Assembly (NCBI GenBank): GCA_000818095.1
Contig: CP009416.1
Location: 804,501 to 868,500, forward strand
Origin: Jeotgalibacillus malaysiensis
Lineage (GTDB): Bacteria; Bacillota; Bacilli; Bacillales; Jeotgalibacillaceae
Direction: 5' to 3'
Length of the DNA stretch: 64,000 nucleotides
The stretch's first letter is position 1. Each line of letters opens with the position of its first letter. The translations under genes were made by a program, and so were the position numbers. The notes under the pieces are model-generated. The model saw nothing but the letters and a program-made list of their open reading frames with translations. It had not been told where the DNA came from and did no database searches. Shown in pieces: positions 9,027 through 17,300 of this stretch.

Positions 9027-10441
9027 CGTTAACATTAAAGCAGATCAAAGATTATCCGAAGCTTGATCCAAAGCAGGTTAACAGTGAGTATGCAAAAACG
9101 TATGAAGCATTTAAACATAAAATTGTCGTCCTCGATGATGATCCGACAGGCGTGCAGACGGTGCATAGTGTATCGGTCTACACGGACTGGGAGAAGGAAA
9201 CGATTGAACGCGGGTTTCAGGAAGACAATCAGATTTTCTTTATCCTGACGAATTCAAGAGCATTCAGCGCGCAGAAAACAGAAGAGGTTCACCGCACGAT
9301 CGCGCAAAGAGTGAAGGAAGCGGCAGCATCATTCAATCAGCCATTTCTCATTATCAGCCGCGGTGACTCAACGCTTCGCGGACATTATCCGCTTGAGACA
9401 GATGTGATGCGCCAGGAGCTTGGTGAGATGGATGGGGAAGTGATTCTGCCATTTTTCGAGCAGGGCGGACGCCTGACGATTGATAATGTGCATTACGTTC
9501 AGCAGGGTGAGGAACTGATTCCAGCAGGAGAAACTGAGTTTGCAGGTGACCGGACATTTGGCTACCAGGCAAGTGACCTGACTGAGTGGGTGGAAGAGAA
9601 GACTGAGGGTGCTTATAAAGCAGAGGATGTCACAACCATCACACTTGAGTCGATCCGCAGCTTTGCGATTGATGAGATTGAAGCGCAGTTGCTTGCTGTG
9701 AAGGATTTTCAGAAGGTTGTTGTGAATGCGATTGAAGAACAGGATGTACGTGTCTTTTCAATCGCGTTAATGAAAGCGATACAAAAAGGTAAGACTTATC
9801 TTTACCGGACGGCAGCTACATTTACAAAGGTGATTGGCAATGTGTCTACAAGAGAGCTGTTGACACGTGGTGAACTCATTCAGAAGGATTCAGTGAATGG
9901 CGGGTTAGTCGTGATTGGCTCTCACGTGAAGAAGACGACTGAACAGCTTGAAGCACTGATGGAACTTGATGCACCTGTATTTATTCAGTTCAACAGTCAC
10001 CTGGTGCTTAAAAAGTCATCATTTACTGAAGAAGTGGCACGTGTGAAAAAGGAAGCGGAGGATGCGATTGCTTCAGGCGTAACAGCCGTTATCTATACGC
10101 GCCGTGAGCGTTTGGACCTTGGGGAAGGCATGAAGGAAGAGGAGCTTGCGCTGTCAGTTGAGATTTCACTGGCACTCACAAATATTGTCCGCACGCTTGC
10201 AGTGACACCGAATTATGTGATTGCTAAAGGCGGGATTACCTCAAGTGACGTTGGTACAAATGGACTTCAGGTGAAGCGTGCCATTGTCAAAGGGCAGGTC
10301 GCACCTGGGATTCCGGTATGGGAGACAGATGAGGGAAGTACATTCCCGCATATTCCATACGTGATCTTCCCGGGGAACGTCGGACAGATTGAGACATTAA
10401 AAGAAGTAGTTGAACTGCTAGAGCAGAAACAAATAAACTAA
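9023..10441 (+). CDS. otnK: Four-carbon acid sugar kinase (OtnK-like)
   Basis: A 472-aa kinase of the DUF1537/OtnK family, which phosphorylates 3-oxo-tetronate or D-threonate/D-erythronate with ATP. The N-terminal sugar-binding domain begins with VVLDDDPTGVQTVH near residue 35. The C-terminal nucleotide-binding domain has VIAKGGITSSDVG near 400 and the terminal FPGNVGQ. It overlaps the upstream dehydrogenase by four bases, so the two are translationally coupled. The usual partner aldolase and isomerase (OtnC, OtnI) are not next to it, so the exact substrate cannot be fixed. Confidence 0.85.
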   Translation: MTLTLKQIKDYPKLDPKQVNSEYAKTYEAFKHKIVVLDDDPTGVQTVHSVSVYTDWEKETIERGFQEDNQIFFILTNSRAFSAQKTEEVHRTIAQRVKEAAASFNQPFLIISRGDSTLRGHYPLETDVMRQELGEMDGEVILPFFEQGGRLTIDNVHYVQQGEELIPAGETEFAGDRTFGYQASDLTEWVEEKTEGAYKAEDVTTITLESIRSFAIDEIEAQLLAVKDFQKVVVNAIEEQDVRVFSIALMKAIQKGKTYLYRTAATFTKVIGNVSTRELLTRGELIQKDSVNGGLVVIGSHVKKTTEQLEALMELDAPVFIQFNSHLVLKKSSFTEEVARVKKEAEDAIASGVTAVIYTRRERLDLGEGMKEEELALSVEISLALTNIVRTLAVTPNYVIAKGGITSSDVGTNGLQVKRAIVKGQVAPGIPVWETDEGSTFPHIPYVIFPGNVGQIETLKEVVELLEQKQIN

Positions 10442-10466
10442 CATTGAGAGAATGGGGGAAGTCAAT

Positions 10467-11822
10467 ATGTTAACAGGCAATATGCTGATTCTGATCTTTT
10501 TACTTTCATTAGGGGCGTTATTCTTCCTGATTCTAAAATTGAAGCTTGAACCGTTTTTAGCATTGATCGGGGTTGCGCTTGCGACTGCGTTAGTGATCGG
10601 GATTCCGGTTGCTGAAGTGCCGGGCATTGTCGCAGGCGGATTTGGTGCAACGCTTACCGGTGTCGGGATCTTAATCGGTCTTGGGGTTGTATTTGGTCAA
10701 TTTCTTGCAGCATCAGGCGCAATTGAACGGATTGCACAGGCAGTCCTTCGCGTATTCGGTGTACAAAAATCACCTGCAGGCCTTGCGCTGACAGGTACAG
10801 CCGTATCGATTCCGGTATTCTTTGACGCAGCATTTGTTATTTTGAGCGGATTGATTAAGAGTCTATCAAAGAAAACAGGGATCTCAATCGTGTCATTCGT
10901 TACAGCACTTGGGGTAGGTCTGATCGTCTCACACAGTATGATCGCACCAACACCTGGGCCGCTTGTGGTTGCTGAAAATACAGGGTCTGATCTTGGACTA
11001 TTTATTTTATACGGTATTATCTGTGCGATTCCTGCAACATTAGTTGGGGGATACCTGTACGGGATGTTTATTGGTAAGCACGTGAAATCAGACGTTACAA
11101 CTGACGAGACTGAAGAAGCTGCAGCAACAGCTGAAGCAGCAGCGCCACGCAAGCAGATCAGCACAGGTCTTTCATTTGCCATGCTTGCACTGCCAATCGT
11201 GTTAATTCTAATTAATACAGTATCAAACCTGTTTATCGCAGAAGGTTCACTATCTACAGCGCTTGGCTTTATTGGGGATAAAAACGTTGCGCTCTTTATC
11301 AGTGTGATCGTCGCGATCGTTGTGCTGCAGCCTTACATCAGCGCGCCAAAGCAGGAGCTTTATACAGAAGCGATTAACTCTGCCGGATTGATTATTCTTG
11401 TAACTGGTGCTGGTGGTGCGTTCGGAGCGGTTATCAACCAGAGTGGAATCGGTGATCACTTGATCGCAACAATGCAGAGCTGGAGCATTCCGGTACTACT
11501 CCTTGCATTTATTTTCTCACAGATCCTGCGCGCATCACTCGGATCAGCAACGGTTGCTCTTGTGACAACTTCAAGTATTATGGGACCGCTGGCTGTAGAC
11601 CTTGGTGTCGCACCAGTCCTGCTTGGTCTTGCGATCTGTGCCGGCGCAACCGGACTGTCACTGCCAAACGACTCAGGCTTCTGGGTAGTGAACAAGTTTG
11701 GTAAGTTGACCATTCCACAGACGCTGAAGGCATGGACAGTTGGTGGGTTCTTAGCTGGACTGACAGCGCTTACGATGGTTTATATTTTGAGCTTGTTCTC
11801 AGGTGTATTGCCTGGGCTTTAA
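10467..11822 (+). CDS. GntP family sugar-acid permease
   Basis: An integral membrane permease of the gluconate:H+ symporter family, about 451 aa with roughly 12 hydrophobic segments, expected to import the acid sugar that feeds the preceding dehydrogenase and kinase. Family-typical stretches are SHSMIAPTPGPLVVAE near residue 150 and LPNDSGFWVVNKFGK near 400. A hydrophilic, Ala/Glu-rich cytoplasmic loop lies near residues 205-230. The start is the ATG at 10467, preceded by GGGGGAA; the ATG at 10452 sits inside that ribosome-binding site. It is last in the operon and is followed by a terminator. Confidence 0.9.
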   Translation: MLTGNMLILIFLLSLGALFFLILKLKLEPFLALIGVALATALVIGIPVAEVPGIVAGGFGATLTGVGILIGLGVVFGQFLAASGAIERIAQAVLRVFGVQKSPAGLALTGTAVSIPVFFDAAFVILSGLIKSLSKKTGISIVSFVTALGVGLIVSHSMIAPTPGPLVVAENTGSDLGLFILYGIICAIPATLVGGYLYGMFIGKHVKSDVTTDETEEAAATAEAAAPRKQISTGLSFAMLALPIVLILINTVSNLFIAEGSLSTALGFIGDKNVALFISVIVAIVVLQPYISAPKQELYTEAINSAGLIILVTGAGGAFGAVINQSGIGDHLIATMQSWSIPVLLLAFIFSQILRASLGSATVALVTTSSIMGPLAVDLGVAPVLLGLAICAGATGLSLPNDSGFWVVNKFGKLTIPQTLKAWTVGGFLAGLTALTMVYILSLFSGVLPGL

Positions 11823-11838
11823 GAATAGTTGTTGAGAG

Positions 11839-11868
11839 GAACCTCCTGGAGATGGGAGGTTCTTTTTT
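11839..11868 (+). terminator. Intrinsic terminator of ltnD-otnK-gntP operon
   Basis: The hairpin GAACCTCC/GGAGGTTC followed by TTTTTT starts 17 bases after the permease stop. Confidence 0.85.
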
Positions 11869-12034
11869 AATGGCTATTTAAATGCTATATGAAATAAGAT
11901 AGTAAAAATATTCTATAAATAGATTGTGCAGGAGCACTATATTTGAAATAATTGGTATTAATGAAACCAATAAAATAACTAAAAGTAAGCTCTAGGTATT
12001 CGTATAATTTGATTTGTTTATAGGAGGAACACCA

Positions 12035-12409
12035 TTGAGTAAATCATTCATCCAACATCTTCATTACATAAGAATTCCTGTTAGAGACTTAGATCAGTCT
12101 GTTCAATGGTATCAAGATGTATTAGGGCTTGAATTAGTAACGATTACTGAGGATCCATTCGCGATATTTAAAATAGACGAAGGGCCATTTTTAATTACAC
12201 TGGTACCAACTGAAAATGAAACGTTTATCCATTTTACAACTGACGAAGACGCTGCCTTCAGCCTCGGTTTTGCCAGTCCTGAATTAGAAGCATTCCACCA
12301 GCATCTTATTGACCATGGCGTTCTGGTGGGGGACATAAAGGAAGATCAGGACCATCAATATTTCACTTTCTATGATCCAAGTGGCAATAAGCTTCAATCA
12401 CATTGGTAA
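12035..12409 (+). CDS. VOC (glyoxalase/bleomycin-resistance fold) protein
   Basis: A 124-aa single-domain vicinal-oxygen-chelate protein. The family pattern HYIRIPVRDLDQSVQWYQDV with a metal-type His at the start, then GLEL, and the C-terminal FTFYDPSGNKLQSHW are clear. Substrate is unknown; such proteins include glyoxalases, dioxygenases and drug-binding proteins. The start is the TTG at 12035, seven bases after TAGGAGGA; the in-frame TTG at 12014 lies before that site. It may be co-transcribed with the following small genes. Confidence 0.8.
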   Translation: MSKSFIQHLHYIRIPVRDLDQSVQWYQDVLGLELVTITEDPFAIFKIDEGPFLITLVPTENETFIHFTTDEDAAFSLGFASPELEAFHQHLIDHGVLVGDIKEDQDHQYFTFYDPSGNKLQSHW

Positions 12410-12438
12410 ATGAAGGCCTAACTTAAAGGAGTAATTCA

Positions 12439-12663
12439 ATGAAAGCGATAAAAATCGGTTCCATTTTAATTGTTCCTTTCATCATCCTATTTTTGATCTT
12501 TAGCACCTGGATTGGATACATCGCTGAAAGTATGAGTGATTATTATGATTTTAAATGGCTTGCGATTGCGGGCATCGTTGCAGGGTATATGCTGCAGTTT
12601 TATAAAACAGGAGTAGGTCTAACCCTGATCGTGTTAAGTATATTCATCTGGTTTTTAATATAA
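12439..12663 (+). CDS. Small membrane protein, 74 aa
   Basis: An unrecognised protein with a hydrophobic N-terminal helix (about residues 6-28), a short loop and two closely spaced hydrophobic segments (about 36-52 and 56-74). AAAGGAG precedes the ATG. It sits 29 bases after the VOC gene on the same strand. Confidence 0.65.
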   Translation: MKAIKIGSILIVPFIILFLIFSTWIGYIAESMSDYYDFKWLAIAGIVAGYMLQFYKTGVGLTLIVLSIFIWFLI

Positions 12664-12699
12664 GTTGCTTGCTGATTAAATCGAAAAGGGGAGTTATGT

Positions 12700-13128
12700 A
12701 TGGTCGATAAAGAATTTGAGGATTTTAAGAGGGATGACTTTGAAACGTACGAGTTCACTAGATTCATGCGGTCTGCAGATACAGAATTTTATTTCATCGT
12801 GGGGATCAATAACCGTGATCAATTTGATGAATACTGGGATGGACGATCAAAAGAAGTATTGGGCTACCTCGTAAGCTATATCGATCCGGAAAGAGAATTA
12901 TTGAATTACATTTACCTGATAGAGGACGAAAAGAAAAACGATGAGGAAATCATTAAATACACAAAGCAGTTCGCCAGTGGCATATATGCCTATACAGAGC
13001 ATCTTGAATTGGACTTTGTAATCCGGAAAACAGATGTTTATCAGAAAAGTATTTCGCTTGGAGAAGAAATTGATTTCGTTAAAAGAGTTGTTATATACGA
13101 TCTGCCTGAACATGTATTCACAGACTAA
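12700..13128 (+). CDS. Hypothetical cytoplasmic protein, 142 aa
   Basis: An unrecognised acidic, soluble protein with no signal peptide or membrane segment. It is rich in Asp/Glu and aromatic residues, and the second half alternates charged helix-like and strand-like stretches. AAAAGGGGAG precedes the ATG. It follows the small membrane protein by 36 bases and may share its transcript. Confidence 0.65.
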   Translation: MVDKEFEDFKRDDFETYEFTRFMRSADTEFYFIVGINNRDQFDEYWDGRSKEVLGYLVSYIDPERELLNYIYLIEDEKKNDEEIIKYTKQFASGIYAYTEHLELDFVIRKTDVYQKSISLGEEIDFVKRVVIYDLPEHVFTD

Positions 13129-13174
13129 ACAATTGTAAGAAACTGATGCAGTGATAGTGAGAAGGAGGGTGGGA

Positions 13175-13330
13175 ATGACTCAAAGAGAGTTAAAGTTAAA
13201 GCTGATTTTAATTTTATCTGCGATTTTAAATGTGTGGTTTTTAGTGTTTCCTCCCTGTCCTGAAAATTATTCTGAACATTCGAAAGTGTGTCTGGGACAG
13301 GGAGTTTTCATTAGGGTGATCAAATTATAA
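13175..13330 (+). CDS. Small ORF whose 3' half is a dispersed repeat, 51 aa
   Basis: A strong GAAGGAGGGTGGG ribosome-binding site precedes ATG. The first ~26 residues (MTQRELKLKLILILSAILNV and onward) form a basic N-terminus plus one membrane helix. The next ~18 codons are the palindromic repeat at 13251-13304, read in frame, and the ORF ends shortly after it. It looks like a small membrane-peptide gene whose 3' end was replaced when the repeat arrived. It may be non-functional. Confidence 0.4.
   Translation: MTQRELKLKLILILSAILNVWFLVFPPCPENYSEHSKVCLGQGVFIRVIKL
13251..13308 (+). repeat. Dispersed palindromic repeat, copy 2
   Basis: The arms CTCCCTGTCC (13251-13260) and GGACAGGGAG (13295-13304) pair perfectly and are followed by TTTT. 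The loop (TGAAAATTATTCTGAACATT, then CGAAAGTGTGTCTG) is almost identical to the 18306 copy. It lies inside a small ORF. Confidence 0.85.
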
Positions 13331-13436
13331 AAATATTCTTTAATTAAATTGAATTTGTGAACTATAAAATCTGAACGCTTAGCATGTAATATCAACATTC
13401 TCTTGGAAAACTATCATGTTATACAAGGAGGGTAAA

Positions 13437-13877
13437 ATGAGGACTAAAAAAAGTATAGTTATTACGTTAATATTGATGATTGGTATAGCAGGATGGATGA
13501 TTTATTCATATAACCAACCACCCATATTAAAAGGTAAAAGTACCGATGGCAATTGGTCAGCTGAATATGTCCCAATGAAATCTAATAAAGACATATGGCA
13601 GGGGAACTTGAGATGGAATGGGGAAGGACAGCCAAAAATTGAAGAACTTTCATTCGCATTAAACGATACAGAAACTGAACTTTCTTTAACAGAGTCACAA
13701 AGGAATAGTTCAAGTATTTCTGAGATGCCATCTTTATCTTCTCAACCACTAGAGAATACTGAAGCCAGCTATATCATCAAATGGCAACAGAATGGTGAAG
13801 AAGCAGAAGATGTCATTAGTTTGAAGCCTCAAAAAAGGTTCTTTGTGGTACCAGGATTTTTTTATGGGAATAATTAA
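13437..13877 (+). CDS. Hypothetical membrane-anchored protein, 146 aa
   Basis: An unrecognised protein with a basic N-terminus (MRTKKS) and one hydrophobic signal-anchor helix (about residues 7-24), then a hydrophilic extracellular part of about 120 residues rich in Ser, Glu and Trp. There is no lipobox Cys. The start is the ATG at 13437, five to six bases after AAGGAGGGTA; an upstream in-frame ATG at 13416 precedes that site. It is flanked by two repeat copies. Confidence 0.65.
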   Translation: MRTKKSIVITLILMIGIAGWMIYSYNQPPILKGKSTDGNWSAEYVPMKSNKDIWQGNLRWNGEGQPKIEELSFALNDTETELSLTESQRNSSSISEMPSLSSQPLENTEASYIIKWQQNGEEAEDVISLKPQKRFFVVPGFFYGNN

Positions 13878-13940
13878 AAATAACTCCTTCTTGGAATAGT
13901 TAGGAAATTTGAATATCAAAAATTAAACTATAATGAATTT

Positions 13941-13987
13941 CTCCCTGTTCTGAACGTCCGAAAATCTTTTTAGGACAGGTTTTTTTC
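13941..13987 (+). repeat. Dispersed palindromic repeat, copy 3 (short form)
   Basis: The arms CTCCCTGTTC (13941-13950) and GGACAGG (13973-13979) enclose a shortened loop (TGAACGTCCGAAAATC) and are followed by seven T. It acts as a plausible terminator for the gene ending at 13877. Confidence 0.7.
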
Positions 13988-14014
13988 AATATTATACTTA
14001 AGGTAGAACTTTAG

Positions 14015-14044
14015 GCGATGAGGGAGAACCTCATCGCTTTTTTC
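14015..14044. terminator. Terminator hairpin
   Basis: GCGATGAG (14015-14022) pairs with CTCATCGC (14030-14037), followed by a run of T. It lies between convergent genes ending at 13877 and 14052. Confidence 0.75.
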
Positions 14045-14051
14045 TGTATCA

Positions 14052-14345
14052 TTACTCTCCAAAAGAAGGAGCAAATCCCAACATAATTGAGAGAAACAAC
14101 AGCACATAGACTGCACTAATTGCCAATACACTAATTGGAATGAACCTCAGCCATCCACTTTCCTTATTTATACTCCAGGCACCAAATATGAGACCGAGTG
14201 TAGCTGTGACAGGAGTAAATTGAACAATTACAACAATAGCGCCAAGTCCGTTATTTTCAATTACCATAACGGTTAACAGGATAAATTGAGCGATCAGTAG
14301 TAACAACACAACAAAGGATATTTTTCCGGGTAGAGAAACAAGCAT
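14052..14345 (-). CDS. Small polytopic membrane protein, 97 aa
   Basis: An unrecognised protein with three, perhaps four, hydrophobic helices (residues about 7-28, 32-55 and 67-92) and short polar loops (NKESGW). AAGGAAGGA precedes the ATG. It stands between two repeat copies downstream of the BCCT transporter on the same strand. Confidence 0.6.
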   Translation of the reverse strand: MLVSLPGKISFVVLLLLIAQFILLTVMVIENNGLGAIVVIVQFTPVTATLGLIFGAWSINKESGWLRFIPISVLAISAVYVLLFLSIMLGFAPSFGE

Positions 14346-14409
14346 TATGTCATTCCTTCCTTAATCAGTTGCCATGTCCTGATTATAAATGACTTTATCT
14401 TAAAAATTT

Positions 14410-14548
14410 CTCCCTGTCCTGAAAACGATTTTGAACATTCACTACAAATTTATATTCAGAAGTATAAAACCAATGATTCTATAAGACTCCTGAATTTTAA
14501 TTGATTTGTAGTAAATATTCATAAGTGTTTCTAGGACAGGGAGTTTTT
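14410..14548 (+). repeat. Dispersed palindromic repeat, copy 4, with nested insert
   Basis: The arms CTCCCTGTCC (14410-14419) and GGACAGGGAG (14534-14543) plus TTTTT match the short copies, but the loop is expanded. The extra ~78 bases begin ACTACAAAT and end ATTTGTAGT, perfect terminal inverted repeats. They are flanked by the similar octamers GAACATTC and AAATATTC, like a small insertion with a decayed target duplication. It lies between two minus-strand genes. Confidence 0.75.
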
Positions 14549-14575
14549 CAATGATAGCTGAGCATTCTGTTTTTA

Positions 14576-16084
14576 TTACATACTTTTATCTATCTTTTTC
14601 TTTCTTCTGCCGACCTCCTGATTAGCGGACCGGAAGAAGGAATATCCCATTAATAATATGACAACTGAAAATGGAAACGCTGCAATAATCAATACATTCT
14701 GCAGACCTTGTGTGCCGCCAAAGTAGACAATAATAGCAGCCATTGAAGAAAGTGAAAGTCCCCAGAGAATCTTAACAGGGCCTTCCGGATTCATGGAGCC
14801 GGATGTAGATAACATCCCGAGTACAAATGTAGCAGAATCCGCTGATGTAATAAAAAAGATTGCAATGACCACGATTGTCAGTAATGACATGAGTGTGCCA
14901 AGTGGATAATGCTGCAGTGTTGCAAATGTAGCCGTTTCAATTGGGAATGACGAAATCTTTTCGATTCCAAGCTGTTCCAGATTGATTGCTGAGACACCAA
15001 ACACTGAGAAAAAGATAAAGCAAACGATTGCAGGTACAAATAGTACACCAAGCATGAACTCTTTCACAGTACGGCCTTTTGAAATTCTGGCAATGAAAAT
15101 ACCAACAAATGGTGACCAGGAAATCCACCAGGCCCAGTAGAATATCGTCCAGGCTTTAATCCAGGATTGATTTTCTTCATTAAGAGGTGCAACTCTTAAG
15201 CTCATATCAAAAAAGTTTGCAATATAACCTCCAAGAGAATCTGTAAACATATTGAATATGTATAACGTTGGACCGACAATCAATAAAATGATCATTAATA
15301 AAAACCCAAGAAGCATGTTTATGTTACTTAGATATTTGATTCCTCTACTGACACCAGACCATGCTGAGAAAATAAATAAAGCTGTAGAAATCGCTAAAAT
15401 GATTAATTGAACTGTAAAATTACTTGGTGTATTAAATAAAAATGCCAGTCCCTCATTGATTTGAGCGGATCCAAACCCAAGTGTTGCAGCGACGCCGACA
15501 ACTGTTGCTACAACTGCAAGCGTATCAATAATCGTTCCGGGCATACCGTTCATTCTTTTTTCTCCAAAGACAGGTATGAGCGTAGCACTGATCAGTCCGG
15601 GATATCCTTTGTGAAACTTGAAATAAGCAAGTACAAGCGCGACGATCGCATAGACAGCCCATGCGTGAACACCCCAGTGGAAAAACGAAAATTGAAGCGC
15701 TTCTTTGATTGCCTGACTGCTGCCTTCTTCAGAAATCGGACTTGAAGTAAAAGCGTGAGAGATCGGTTCAGCTGTAGTCCAGAACACAAGTCCCATCCCC
15801 ATCCCCGCACTAAACAGCATCGCAAACCATGTAGAAAGCTTAAATTCAGGCTGATCATCAGACTTCCCTAATTTAATATTTCCAAACCGTGAAAATATTA
15901 AATACACACAAAAAATCAGCATGATCATAACAATTAATAAGTAATACCATCCAAACCAATTAGATAAAAATCCTGTTACTTCTGCTGTTATTGTTTGAAG
16001 ATTCACCGGTGCGAGTACACCCCATAATACAACAATCAGACACACGCCTAATCCATACCAAAAAACTGTTGAAACACTTCTCAT
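14576..16084 (-). CDS. opuD: BCCT family betaine/choline/carnitine transporter
   Basis: A 502-aa Na+-coupled compatible-solute importer with 12 predicted membrane helices. Signature regions are GMGMGLVFWTTAEP near residue 92 (the glycine-rich helix 3 and cation site) and the Trp-rich WTIFYWAWWISWSPFVGIF near 310, the family hallmark that forms the aromatic box for quaternary amines. It is probably an osmoprotection transporter of the OpuD/BetL type; substrate choice between glycine betaine, choline and carnitine cannot be read from this. Monocistronic, bracketed by repeat copies. The short C-terminal tail is basic (RRKKKIDKSM). Confidence 0.88.
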   Translation of the reverse strand: MRSVSTVFWYGLGVCLIVVLWGVLAPVNLQTITAEVTGFLSNWFGWYYLLIVMIMLIFCVYLIFSRFGNIKLGKSDDQPEFKLSTWFAMLFSAGMGMGLVFWTTAEPISHAFTSSPISEEGSSQAIKEALQFSFFHWGVHAWAVYAIVALVLAYFKFHKGYPGLISATLIPVFGEKRMNGMPGTIIDTLAVVATVVGVAATLGFGSAQINEGLAFLFNTPSNFTVQLIILAISTALFIFSAWSGVSRGIKYLSNINMLLGFLLMIILLIVGPTLYIFNMFTDSLGGYIANFFDMSLRVAPLNEENQSWIKAWTIFYWAWWISWSPFVGIFIARISKGRTVKEFMLGVLFVPAIVCFIFFSVFGVSAINLEQLGIEKISSFPIETATFATLQHYPLGTLMSLLTIVVIAIFFITSADSATFVLGMLSTSGSMNPEGPVKILWGLSLSSMAAIIVYFGGTQGLQNVLIIAAFPFSVVILLMGYSFFRSANQEVGRRKKKIDKSM

Positions 16085-16268
16085 AAATTCACCTCTTATT
16101 AAATTTCTATAGCCATGATTGGCACAATATCACGGCTATAGACCAATGATACTATTACATACCCTAATGACCAGTTGCAAATCCTATATAAACTATACCC
16201 AAAGGACATATCTATATACCAAAGTAAGATATACATTCTCTTAGAACGATTTTAGTGTTTAGTGTTCA
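16085..16268. other. Intergenic region upstream of BCCT gene
   Basis: Opens with AGAGGTGAATTT, the minus-strand ribosome-binding site of the BCCT gene when read in reverse, and contains an inverted pair TATAGCC...GGCTATA at about 16109-16141 that could be an operator or leader hairpin. No coding potential is seen. Confidence 0.4.
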
Positions 16269-16418
16269 TCTCCCTGTCCCCGACACGTTTATGAATATTT
16301 ATACTCATAAATAACTATTCGAGTCTACATCTACAAATTACTTTAAACATTGACTTTTGACTTGCTCTTATGCAATTGACTTGAATAGTCAGAATCGTGT
16401 TCAGGACAGGGAGATTTT
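16269..16418 (+). repeat. Dispersed palindromic repeat, copy 5 (long form)
   Basis: Perfect 11-base arms TCTCCCTGTCC (16269-16279) and GGACAGGGAGA (16404-16414), followed by TTTT, enclose an expanded ~124-base loop. Further inner pairings (ACACG with CGTGT, CTATTCGAGTC with GACTTGAATAG) make a long stem. The loop sequence is unlike that of copy 4. Confidence 0.75.
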
Positions 16419-16550
16419 CAACTAATTGATGGAAAGATGTTAGAAGAACATGCGGTTGAACTTCCTTATACGCTGGTTGAGAGGAAGTCTACTTAGAAAT
16501 GATTTAATAAAATTGTGTGGGTATAGTATCTGACCCAAGGAACATTTTTA

Positions 16551-16595
16551 AAAATCTCAACTTCTCTACAAATCTAAGTAGAGAAGTTGAGATTT
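16551..16595. terminator. Long terminator hairpin
   Basis: A near-perfect 18-19-bp stem (AAAATCTCAACTTCTCTAC with its complement) lies directly after the stop codon of the minus-strand DJ-1/PfpI gene. Confidence 0.8.
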
Positions 16596-17228
16596 TCATT
16601 TATTCATTGAACTCATCAACTGAAAGAAGTGTTCATCTTCATGCATTTTATTCAGGTTATACCATGAATGCAATGTATCTGGTGTAAATACCTCTAACTT
16701 TTTCAGTACCTCCATCGCAAATTCCAGAGGAGCTATACCTGATGCAGTAACTAAATTTGCGTCAGATACAGCAGGTCCCAATTCATAATACTTTTCTCCT
16801 CTATAGTTAGGACAGACCATTTTAGTATATTCTAAGTTATTACTCGTATGCTTTCTGGTATCTAAGTATCCCATATTCGCGAGACCCTCAATTGCACCAC
16901 AAATTGCCGCAACGATTGTGCCGTGCTTTAGCGCCTGCCCGGTTCTCTCCAGGATAGGCTGATGAATGTCTTCACTCCACGTAGTTCCTCCCGGCAGGAT
17001 TAAAAGATCATTACTCTCAAAAGAACATTCATCAAGGGGAACATCCGGTTTTATGCTCAGCCCTCCCATAGTGGTAACCATTTCTTTATTAGCTCCTACT
17101 GTTATTACTTTTAAAGGTGCTAAATCCTCTTTGAAATACCTTCCTGAGTTTAATTCAGCAATTAAATATCCATATTCCCAGTCTGACATTGTGTTAAAGA
17201 CATATAAAAAAGCTTTTTTCGTTTGCAT
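16596..17228 (-). CDS. DJ-1/PfpI family protein
   Basis: A 210-aa class-I glutamine-amidotransferase-like protein of the DJ-1/PfpI superfamily. The nucleophile elbow AAICGAIEGL with Cys near residue 106, and the preceding LILPGGTTW, are typical. Members are proteases, glyoxalase III or chaperone-like; B. subtilis YoaZ-type proteins are the closest kind I can suggest. The start is the ATG preceded by GGAG nine bases upstream; a further in-frame TTG upstream overlaps that site. It is downstream of a YafY-type regulator on the same strand, separated by a terminator. Confidence 0.82.
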   Translation of the reverse strand: MQTKKAFLYVFNTMSDWEYGYLIAELNSGRYFKEDLAPLKVITVGANKEMVTTMGGLSIKPDVPLDECSFESNDLLILPGGTTWSEDIHQPILERTGQALKHGTIVAAICGAIEGLANMGYLDTRKHTSNNLEYTKMVCPNYRGEKYYELGPAVSDANLVTASGIAPLEFAMEVLKKLEVFTPDTLHSWYNLNKMHEDEHFFQLMSSMNK

Positions 17229-17260
17229 CCAATCACACTCCAATCACTTAATATAGCCAG

Positions 17261-17297
17261 TATAATAAAACTTCCCTGACAGTTAGCGTCAGGGAAG
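17261..17297 (-). terminator. Terminator of the YafY-type gene
   Basis: CTTCCCTGAC (17271-17280) pairs with GTCAGGGAAG (17288-17297). On the minus strand the stem is followed by TTTTATTATA. Confidence 0.8.
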
Positions 17298-17300
17298 TGA

